A stretch of DNA of 64,000 nucleotides from Stereum hirsutum FP-91666 SS1 (lineage: Eukaryota > Basidiomycota > Agaricomycetes > Russulales > Stereaceae). The notes beneath the pieces are model-generated. The model worked only from the letters and a program-made list of their open reading frames with translations. It made no database searches and was not told the DNA's origin. A program made the translations under genes and the position numbers. The stretch spans positions 1,431,122 through 1,495,121 of the forward strand of contig NW_006763134.1 in assembly GCF_000264905.1 (NCBI RefSeq), written 5' to 3'. Shown in pieces: positions 11,528 to 21,847 of the stretch (positions are counted from its first letter, which is position 1; each line of letters begins with the position of its first letter).

Positions 11528-13604
11528 ATGTCACACATGAGCACCGACGCAGTCGAGAATTATACTCAATACTTAGCCTCCCTGCACCGCGATGTCTTAT
11601 TCATGGATAACTTGCAGAAACTAGGCCTCCTTCATCGTAAGGGGCCATTCATTGTCGATTTCAGCGAACCCACAGTGGTTCGTGCTCTTGTCTAGCTCGT
11701 CTAGTCTTGGCGAACAAATTCTAAGCATGTTCACTTTCACACAGTGTATTTTCTGTCGAGAGATATTCAAAGGGACGGTAGGGTGTCTAGTCCTATGTTT
11801 CCGACCTGGAGATATTGCTGACTTAGTATCTACGCAGGCCAAAGTGTGCAGTATGTCGATATTTTGGGGTTACAGACACTCAGTTTCACAATACTCACTA
11901 TCGAGATATTCTCATCCGATCAGGTGCCTGTAAGGGGGCGGTCTATTGCAGCCTACAGGTAAGTGCTCAGTCTTCGTGATCGTAGTTGTTTGTCGAGTCT
12001 ATCATGCCGCGCTACAGTACCAACAACTTCACTGGAAGAAGCCTCGAACTGGGCACGAATGGACGCACAAGAAAATATGCCCTATGTATCAAGTCAGCTC
12101 AATCTCCTTTCCCTTCATTTTGCCCTCGTTGTAGACCACACGCTAAGCTCTACTATACTGCTCTACAAATCTGCTTTTACCTATTAGGACTGGATGAAAC
12201 ATGCACCCTACTTCCGCGAACAGTTGCTCCATATTCCATGGTCGCGGCTCGAGAAAGACAACTCTTTCAACTGGGATGTTGTCAAAATACGTCTAGGCAT
12301 CCTGGGTGAGGGTCTCCGCTTCGGCTATTGGTCTCACCCATACGGTCACCGCACCCACGACGAAAGTCCTACAGAAATCGAAGAGACGACAGGATTACCG
12401 GCAGAGCCAACCGGACCACGCGGTAGCCCAGATTACATGCACGGACAGGTTATGCTCAATGCTGCATGGTCTTTGTCGAGGATCGACCGCCAGTGGAAAC
12501 TCTCTGATCATACGCAGATACCGACATTGTTTTTTGCAGACGAGCGTGATGCGCCTTCTAGGCCAGAGCCAGGCGAAGTCAAGGATTGGGAGACATGGTA
12601 CAAATGGCGCGGGTTGCCTCTGTCTTCGCCTATGGCGTTGCTCATGGACCGCGTCTTGTCGGTACACCATATTTTGGTCAATGTCCTGCGAGTGGCGGAT
12701 GTGAAGCAGGTCGGAGGCTCATCACCCACGGTCATCACCGTTCATTATCTCGGTGGGGAAGTGGAGTTGAACTTCATCCCTTTGTACCTATCCAGACCTC
12801 TTTCTTCGCTTTAGAAGAGGTACACCACTGACAGAACCCCATCGTTTTTTCTTCGTACCAGATTCTCAGAAATAGCACTTCTCCTGCCCGACACTCACAT
12901 CGATCTGACCATCTTCGGCAAGGCAGGCTACGACCTCGTGCACAAAGCCCGACAAAAACTGGCCTCGTCTCCGAGTTCTCGAGTCATCGCTTCACAAGAC
13001 ATCGTTTGGTCTTACACCGCTCCTCCGAAGACTGGCGGGGGATCCATCGCTATTCGCATACATAGCGAGAACGAGCTATGGACGACGCAATCTCAGCTCT
13101 CTCCGGGGTCGAAATATCCTGACGCGATGGTCGCGTTGAATACGGGTCTGACGAGCTATTCGACATGGTCTGATCCCGTCTTGGGCGCTACTATGTAAGT
13201 TACATCGTTTCCCTCCCTTTCACCTTAACTAATCATTTCCGAGTCGATGTTAATGCTTTGTGGCGTTATGTCTTAATTTGTCTAGCCATAACATACCCTT
13301 CGCAGTAGCCGAATACGACGAACAAGGGCTATGGATGCAGAAGAAACGGTTACCGCCGAACATACTTCAAGAGCTACTAGTATTGGATAGACGGCAGCAG
13401 TACGATATGAGCGAGGAGAAACGCGAGGAGCTGATCTCCAGCACATTCTCTTCTATTAAGGAACATGGTCACCAATTTGCGTCAAACCCTTTCCATCGGC
13501 CGGGGCAGAGGTCTATCAGTCACTGTAGACTTCCGTTTGTGTATAATGGATTTGTTATGCCTGTGGTGATGAAAGGAGATTTGGCCCACAAAAGGGATAA
13601 GTAA
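11528..13604 (+). CDS. MYND-type zinc finger protein with MSS51-like C-terminal domain
   Basis: Eight exons (11528-11674, 11745-11777, 11838-11850, 11924-11958, 12018-12092, 12188-12783, 12862-13194, 13286-13604) splice to 516 aa with consistent phases. Exon 3 is only 13 nt. The zinc-finger part is spread over exons 2-5: CIFC, then CSAC, YCSLQYQQLHW, and H/C in EWTHKKIC. This matches MYND except that the expected Cys after YCS is Tyr. The C-terminal ~350 residues (DWMKHAPYFREQL..., SDPVLGATIHNIPFAVAEYDEQ) fit the mitochondrial splicing suppressor 51-like C-terminal domain found in many Agaricomycete MYND proteins. The family is large and mostly uncharacterised, so I do not assign it to Mss51 itself. 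It lies between the HAD gene and its truncated copy. Confidence 0.75.
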
Positions 13605-13760
13605 CCGGGTCTAATGAGCGTCGGAAAAAAGGTACGTTGGTACAACATCTTCATGTCATCTGTAATATAGGGATACTGATCAGCGTATCAAAACACCTTC
13701 TACGAGCAGATGACGGTAGACTTTTATGGTGGTCTATATTAAGTAGTACGCGTTAGATTG

Positions 13761-13991
13761 AGGGGAAGGGCGCGGTGGATGCCTGTTTCGCCCCAGTTGA
13801 AGGTGCCGTAGACCTCGAATATGATGGCTGGATGTGAGTTTGGGATCGGGAAGGGGGGAACCATCGTCGTGTAGTTTACAGCAGGTGGCGGCGAGTTGAA
13901 TCGAATGTGGCGAGCTAGAACGAGGAAGACGCGTGACGTCATCCAATTATCGTTGCGTTGGACTTCCGAGGAAATGGCTCGCGTTGCAAAC
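13761..13991 (-). pseudogene. Truncated duplicate of HAD gene 5' end plus promoter
   Basis: Read on the minus strand, 13991-13880 matches the HAD upstream region, including TGACGTCA at 13934-13941. The stretch 13875-13761 matches the first ~40 codons of the HAD gene. The ATG context is altered, indels break the frame around the motif I region (IIFEVYGTF is still readable), and everything after the GIHRAL segment is missing. It is a non-functional partial copy. Confidence 0.7.
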
Positions 13992-16075
13992 GATCACCTT
14001 GTCCTTCCACCATCACAATTCGCAGCGCTGTTGCTAAAAACGATCATGTACAAACACGCAGAGTCGCGCCGAGCCACATCGCACCTTACACCTCTTCGAA
14101 ACTAGACTCATTCATGTCCAAATCTCACGATGGTACTCTGCTGATGCATCGGTCGACTCTTTCAGATTTCTCAATTCATATCCCGTACTCACCATGTCTC
14201 TCTTCGAACGACTTTTCGCTGACCGCCGTGTTATTCTTCGCGCATTATGGTCCACTTCAGCCAACTCTCTTTTTTTTGTTTAAAATCACTGGCTCGTCAT
14301 CATTCCATGCACAACGTACTCCTCGACTCTCGCCACGCGGCCCACATCCACACCGTCACCCTCATCCTCCTACCTTCGGGCCTGATGGACCACACAACGA
14401 CACGCGCGTCTTACGTGCGCACTCGACGTTTTCCCTTCGCTCAAAGCTGCCAGGAAGTGCGAGGATATATCCCTCCGTCAGCTTGACCGAGCCGATTTGA
14501 ATTGCTGACGTTGTCGACACACTAGTTCAACCTCAGGACGAGATAGTGCGACCGAGTCTCCGCGGGTACGAATCGAGGGGACGAGGAGTGAAAGGAGAGT
14601 GTGTGCGATGCGGGGATATCGCGTAGGACGCGGAAGAAGGCGATGTAAGGCGTGGGTTAGGATGTGGCTGGGATGGTGACGACGTTCTACGGAGCGTAGG
14701 TGGAAGCGGGTTCGCTGATGAGCGTTGGACGAAAAGGGTTGAGATGGTGGAGAGGTTATAAGCTGAAGGCCGAAGAGTTCACTCCGAGGGTGATGGGCGA
14801 CGTGGAGTGGTTGTTCGGACTTGGGAATGTGAGGTCGCCCGTGGAACACGACACCTTTGAACCTCTAACTATCTTGGGAGTGAGCCTTCATCTTCGACCT
14901 TTGTTTTCATAGCAAGTACGCCCTCCTTCTTCGTGTTATGAGCGGCCTTGGTCTATCGGTTATCGTTAGACCCTGCCTGCATATGTTGCATTCGCGCATG
15001 AGACGACGTTGTCGCTCTGGCGCGCAGATTCGCTCGCTGTTTCCTCTTTCTCCTCCAGATTTTTCCTGTATCTCCGTTGTCCGACTCGTATCTAACCTCA
15101 ACATTCTTCCCCTCTCTTAGACCCAACTACGACGTATATCTCGACGACTCCGTTGACTCGACCGCGACGCCCCTCTCGTCCGTTAGCACTTTCCAAGCGA
15201 CCAACGGCATTAGTCTTCGGCACTGTTCTCGTTGAACCTACTACCCGCTCCTTACGATCTCACCGTTAACATCGTCCTAACTCTCTCGAAATTCTCATAA
15301 TCCACACATTGATAGGTCACCATAACGAGCTCGAACGGAGATGAGAAGTATTTTTACGGTATTCTACAGTCGGGCTGGGTGTTTAGAGATGGAACTGGGA
15401 GTTGAGGAGAAGCTGTAGAGACGATGAGGGACGAGAGGAGAGACGGGGATCCCTGTGGCGGTGGCGCTGCGCTGGACAAGAGCACGCTCTATGCGTGGCT
15501 TGAATAAGCGCTAGATCAAAGATATGAGTAGAGATGCGGGAGCAAACATCGGTGAAGAAAGGTTGTGAAAGCGGTAAGGGACGAGACAAGAGACCTGTGG
15601 CGAGGTGCTAGACGGAGGGTTAGGTCGACTTCGAGTGAACCGTGATGATGAACGTTCAGAATGCGACCGTAAGTATTAGTGTAAGTGAAATATGAGTCGC
15701 GTCAGTCACCATGCAAGATAATATTGACGCATCCCTCCCATACAGAACACCCGTAGCTCATTCGCAGAGAAGATCGCAAGTCCGAACGCAGTTGGCGAGG
15801 CTTTTCTAAAAATGGCTGTGTTCTTGGCCTACATCGTGTATCTGATGGAGACATGCGGCATATCCTGTGACGAGAGCTAAGTATGGAGGCCAATGGAAGT
15901 TGTCTTGATGGCCTCCCGCAAGAGTGCCGCAAACCCTAGAACAACGTACAGCCGTGTAGACTCTGATAAGTACTGTCTAGGTGAGCCCGGCTTTCCCTCA
16001 CGCTCTCTCGCCCCTCGCCCCACAGAGCATCTCTCCGCTTCATCGAACTCAAGGCTGGCTTTTTCCCAGTGATCT
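13992..16075. other. 2.1-kb tract without a supported gene
   Basis: From 14193 on the plus strand short frames read MSLFERLFADRR and then HSMHNVLLDSRHAAHIHTV. They lose the frame repeatedly, as in a decayed protein gene. I cannot assign a family; an F-box/LRR-type relic is possible but unproven. The remainder (14.9-16.0 kb) shows only short ORFs and the presumptive promoter of the NLR gene. Confidence 0.4.
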
Positions 16076-19000
16076 ATGTGTATCATGAATAACGTCAAAC
16101 GAGGCCGGACAGAGAGGTTCCTCGGCACCATCAAGCGCACATTCAGTCACTCTCGCAGCCCAGCTCCTCCGTTTGCCGCCGCGGGCTCTGTCGCGACGAC
16201 TCGCCCGAATGTCAATCCATCTGATCCCGTCACTGTTCCACCTTCTGATCAATATCAATCTCTGCTCCCGACGGCCAATACTAAATCGAGGGTCGACAAG
16301 GGCCTCTCGATTTTAACACAGGTAGTGAGCGCCGTAAAGGAAGGGGCGGACGCGTTTCCTCCGTTGAAGTCCGCCACAGGAGGTCTCCTTATGATTCTAG
16401 AGCGTATCAATGTACGCATCATGATACTTTCCCACTTCACCGCAACGGACGACTTACTAAGAGACTACCATTAGGAGGTGAGGAGTATCCCAGCCGAAGT
16501 GAAAGGCGCCGTCGAGACTTTCGACCGCCTGCTGGCCATTGTCAAAGCACACAAAACCGCGCCAACAGCCACCGTGTCCAACAAATCCTGGCTTGACGAG
16601 CGGATCAGTTCGGTTTGCGCGTAAGCGTATCATCCGCTCGATGTATGGCACTGTCTAATGGCCACATAACGCTGTAGAGTGATTGACGCACAAACCAAGA
16701 GACTCGAGACGCTACTTGATCGTAACCTCGGATGGCGGATCGTAGGATCGTCAGATGATGCAGAGCTTGTAGCAGACGTTCTCCAAACGATCCAGGATCT
16801 ACAAGGCTTGGTGACGGTAAGTGCAACAGTCTTGCCTTGAGATTGTTGAGCTAAGAATCCGCCATTCTAGCTGGACACGGTGATGCACACAAATGTAGTG
16901 GTTGAAAACATGCAGCAGGTACGGGCTTGTATCCCTGCTAGTATTCTATAGTCCATTGTCGTACATGATGCTGATCGAAATTCACCGCTCGACTCCAGAT
17001 TGTGAACGAAAATGTGGAAGCTGGTAAGAAGGTCTGCCTTCTGCAGGGTTATGCTGGAGTTCACAAGTTTACCCGTAGACCTCCTCGCCAGACTCAGCAC
17101 CATACCGAACAAGACCGGATGCCTTCCTGGAACCCGCATTCACATCCTCCGCGATCTCGTTGTGTGGGCGGAGGATCCTCACTCCGCTCATGTCTACTGG
17201 CTCAACGGAATGGCAGGAACGGGCAAGACTGCCATCGCTCTGTCCTTCATCCGTCTTCTACTTGAGAAACGTACTCTGGGCGGCTGGTTTCTGTGCTCTC
17301 GGGAAGGCGGCCAGGCGGAGAGGAACGTCAAGAATATACTCCCAGGACTGAGTGATTCCCTGGGAACTGTCTTTCCTGCATACAGAAATGCACGAACATC
17401 CGCATTTGGTAATAAGCCACCACTCATCCACGTCCTCACCCTCGAGGATCAGTTTAATACTCTCCTGGGAGATCCACTCGACCAAGCTTATCATGCACCG
17501 TCTCCAACGTTTGTGTTCGTTGTCGACGCGCTAGACGAGTGCGATGATCGCGATGCTACAGCTCAGCTCCTTCGCGCAGTCTTGAAGCACGCACCGAATT
17601 CTCGAGTGAAGTTCTTCGTAACGAGTAGACCTGAGCGCCAGATCCGGGACGCACTTTTCTCACAGTATCCTAAAATCCTTCGCCTTCACGACGTCGACCA
17701 GGCTATCGTTCAGGACGACATTGCACGCTATCTGCGCCACGAACTGACCGCGCTCGCTCGCGATCAACGCCTTTGTTCGATGGATGAGTCTTGGCCACCA
17801 GACGCAGACATTTCAGTCTTGACGAAGAGCTCTGGGATGTTCTTCATCTACGCCTCGACAGCAGTGAAATATATTACCGAAGGCGATGCCGAATTCCGCC
17901 TTGAACAGCTGACTTCTCGGAACAGTGATTTGGTACTGGCCAAAGAACCCGTGTATGCCATCTACAATCACATTCTGACGGGGGTTTTTGGTAAATTTGA
18001 GCAAAATGAGGCTGAGATCACACAGCGCTGCCTTTGTGCAATCGTCTGCGCTCGCGATGTTCTGACGATCGAGGACCTCGGTCAATTCCTTAAATTGCCT
18101 GCTCGACGGATTTTGTTCGCACTTTCGGGTCTGCATTCTTTGCTTTACATACCAGACAACAACCACAGCACTATCACAACCTTTCATGCATCGTTTCCGG
18201 ATTATTTGCAGGACACACATCAATCGGGGAAAGCATGGTTCGTAGATCCCCAAGAGGCGAACCTCAACCTTGCCTATGGATGTCTTGACATCATGTCCAT
18301 GAAGCTTCACTTCAACATAGCCGGAGCTTCATCCTCGTGCCTTCCGAACGAGAAGCAACAATTGGCTACCATCTCTACCGAGGTCTCGTATGCTTGTCGT
18401 TATTGGCAGGACCACGTCGTCGCGTCCAGCCAACCTGCGAATCTGTTCATGACGATGGAGTCGTGTCTGCGATCCAAGTTCCTCTACTGGGTTGAGGTGC
18501 TCAGCACCCTAGGCCTTGTCAATGTTGGTCCTGCTAAACTCATGAAGATTCTTCTGTACACCAAGGTCAATTCATCTTTGCACTCGGTCACCTTCATTTG
18601 ACTGATGATGCTTTTTTCCTGACCCACCCAGCTACGAGATCAACCATCGAATTTTACAGAATTTCTGAGAGATGCGCGAACATTCCTGACTGACTTCACA
18701 AAGCCGATCATGGATAGTGTGTCACATATCTACATCTCTGCTCTGCCATTCACACCTCCTGCATCTCAGATCTCACAGGCTTATCGAGACCTTTTCCCTA
18801 ATACTGTTGCTTGTGATCCTCCATTGCTTCTCAGACCTGACCCCTGTCTGATGGTGATTACATGCGCTTCTACAGTTTACTGTGTGCAATATTCCCCCGA
18901 TGGCACGAAGGTTGCTGCTGGCATGGGTGATTGCAGCATCCATCTGTGGGACGCTGACAGCGGCGAGGAGGTCTCAACCCCATTCAGAGGCCATAGCTGG

Positions 19001-20950
19001 GTGGTTTGGTCCATCTCGTTTTCACCTGACGGGAAAATGCTTGCCTCTGGTTCCGAGGACGAAACTGTCCGTTTGTGGAACATTGAGACTGGCGATGAAG
19101 TGAGATGTTTACGAGGGCATACACTCCCAGTCAATGCCGTTGCGTTTGCTCCGAATGGGAAGAGCATTGTTTCTGCGTCTTCTGACGAGACTGTCCGCCT
19201 GTGGGACACTCGGAGTGGTGTCGAGATAATGTCTTTGCTAGGACACAAGGAGGCGGTTCTCTGTGCTGCTTTTTCGCCTGATGGTCACAGACTTGTCACA
19301 GGCGCTCAAGACTGCACCATCCGACTTTGGGATGTTGCCACTGGTGCACAAGTTGTATCGTTGGAAGGCCACACATCTTCGGTTACCTGTGTATTGTTCT
19401 CTCCAGATGGACAAATAATCGCATCCGGTTCCTATGATTATACCATGCGCATTTGGGATGGTGACACTGGCAATGTGGTACCAGGACCACGAGCATATAC
19501 TAGCATGATATATGCAATTGCTTTTTTGCCCGATGGAGGCAGAATCTTCTCTGCCCATGGCGACCATACTGTTTGCTGTCGGAGTGTTGAAAGTGGCAAG
19601 GAAATCTCAGATCCGTTCAGAGGCCACACCAACATTGTACACTCAGTCGCCGTTTCGCCTGATGGTCGAAGGGCAGTCTCGGGGTCATTGGACGGCTCCG
19701 TTCGCATCTGGGATACTGAGACCCCAAACGAACTGGCAAATACCTCCCGTGATGATGAAGTGTACCAGATATTGTCTGCTGCATTCTTGCCTGACGGACG
19801 AAGGATCATCTCTGTCAGCAACGACGGTGCCATCCAAGTGTGGGATACTGAGGGTGCCAGGGAGGTGGCCAGACTTTGGGAAGGGCATACTAATGAGATC
19901 CATTGTGCCGCGTTCTCTCCTGACGGAAACATCCTTGGCTATAGCTCTGATGATGGCACAATTCAGCTCTGGGACACTGAGAGCGGTGTTCAGCTACTGG
20001 AGCCACTGCAAGGCCATGAAAAAGTAGTCTTCTGCATTGTGTTCTCCCCTGACGGGCGAAGAGTGGTCTCCGGCTCAAGGGATTGTACCCTCCGGATTTG
20101 GGATGTTGAGAACGGCAAGGAGGTGAAGACACTCACAGGACACACAAGTGCGATCTTGTCTATTGCTATTTCACCCGACAGGACAAAGATCGTATCTGGC
20201 TCTGCCGACAAAACTGTCCGCATTTGGGATTTTGAGAGCGGCGAAATGCTAAGGACACTAGAGGGGCACACAAGCTGGGTGCAGTCAGTCGCATTCTCGC
20301 CGAACAAAGGGACCGTTGTCTCTGGCTCTGCCAACTACGCAACCATTCGTGTTTGGAATGCCGAGAGCGGTGAGTTGTTACGGACGGTCAAAGAAGACGA
20401 ATACTACAATCCGGTCAACTCTGTTGTGTTTCTTTCTGATGGGAAGAGAGTGGTCTCTGGCTCTCGCGATTGTCGGATCCGGTTCTGGGACATTGACAGT
20501 GGAAAGACTCTTAGGATTCTTCATGGACATACATATAGTATATCTATTCTGGTACTCTCATCTCATGAGAGACGAATTGGCTCTTGCTCAAGGGACGGGA
20601 CCATGCGGATATGGGACGTCGAGGGTGACGAGAACGTCACAGCAGTGCGAACTCTTCTCGCTCACCATCCTTCGCCGGTCACACTACCAATGCGACCACC
20701 GAACCAGTCCGAGTCTCTGCTTCAAAATGCATTGTGGGACAGGACAGAGGAATTTGTGCTGATTACTACCTCTTGGATTATAGAACCAGATAAGAGACTG
20801 CTCATCTGGGTTCCGCTACACTTGCGTGATCGTATAGTAAACTGGCCAGGATGCCGGGCAGTATTCGGTAAAGAAGCTCTCTACCTTGACTTCACTCGAT
20901 TCAAGTACGGTACTGAATGGGCCCAATGTGCGAGTCAGTCTGCCCTTTGA
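16076..20950 (+). CDS. NLR-type STAND protein: helical N-terminus, NACHT, 14 WD40 repeats
   Basis: Seven exons (16076-16411, 16475-16620, 16678-16816, 16871-16918, 16999-17023, 17079-18565, 18632-20950) give about 1,499 aa. The second in-frame ATG at 16085 is an alternative start. The first ~230 residues are predominantly helical, with no effector domain I recognise. The NACHT domain has Walker A GMAGTGKTA, Walker B FVFVVDALDECDD and a TSRPERQIRDAL sensor-like segment. After a ~350-aa helical region come 14 WD40 repeats ending in LWD/IWD, each of about 42 aa, enough for two seven-bladed propellers, all in one exon. Repeats 6, 7 and 12 are atypical (repeat 6 ends CCRSVE instead of IWD). Fungal NLRs of this architecture act in non-self recognition and regulated cell death; that role is inferred here. 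Confidence 0.88.
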
Positions 20951-21452
20951 GTTTTCCCTCTGTAGACTCCTCGGCTTGTTACATAGATGGTTGAGTCACT
21001 TGTGGAAATTCTCCGAGTCTTGCCTCCTTTCTTGTTTTTTTTTGCGAGGCACACGGGTTACAGTATATATATTATTCAATTCTGCTGTCCATGGCTAGTT
21101 GATGCTGTACTAGTCTATACTGTTGTCTGAATTTCTCCTTCCGCTCCGAAAAATACTTCTAGTCTTAACTCTTCCCGTGTATGGTATGATGTGTTTATCC
21201 ATGATTGCTTGCGGCTCTATGTATTTGCAGCATGAAAATTAAAGTGGCCTATGTAGAATCCTGAACAGAAGTATCGTACATTATGCTCAAAGTGACTGCT
21301 TCAGCCTGAGAACAACAAAAACGAACCGAGAGAGCACACCAGGTGCCGGGATCTTAGCGACACATTCTTCCTTCCCCCAAGTCTTCAAGCTGACGCACGT
21401 CCGTGCAAAAATATCGTCTTTGTCAAGTACCGAAATGTCATGATGGGTGAGA
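20951..21452. other. 3' region of NLR gene
   Basis: T-rich sequence with no supported gene; it probably contains the NLR 3' UTR. Confidence 0.4.
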
Positions 21453-21552
21453 TGGAGGAAACGAGGAAGGCGCGCATGAACGCGTGACGTCATCTAATAT
21501 TATCACCGCGTCTCATGCTCAAAGGCCGAGGAACTGGCGCACGTTGCAAACA
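21453..21552 (-). repeat. Third copy of HAD-type promoter module with CRE
   Basis: Matches 10863-10955 in the same orientation, sharing the GGAGGAAACGAGGAAG block, the GAACGCGTGACGTCAT core and the trailing GGCGC-CGTT segment. TGACGTCA lies at 21485-21492. No HAD coding sequence follows on the minus strand. Confidence 0.65.
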
Positions 21553-21847
21553 TGCACAGTTTTCATTCGCTTGCGTTTGTTTCAGAACCACACCTTCGAC
21601 AGTGCTGGCAACGCACCTTCGCCACACACAGTCGTCTAGCCTGCTTTTATACTGTTGAGTTTGAATAGTGTGGCGTGCCATCCTTTCTTTCTTTCCTTGT
21701 TTCTCTTGTCTCGCTGAGGTTCAACTGCAAGACCAAGTGTGTTCCCGCGTTGGAGCTCTTCACTCAAGCAGACTACTTGGTAGTAACAGCTCATCTGAAT
21801 CGTCACCGACGCACCGTTTAATATTCAAAATTAAGTAACGACCCACC

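Noticed and set aside
14193..15120. F-box/LRR protein gene
   Set aside because: Some phrases are reminiscent, but frames break repeatedly and no F-box motif can be pointed to.
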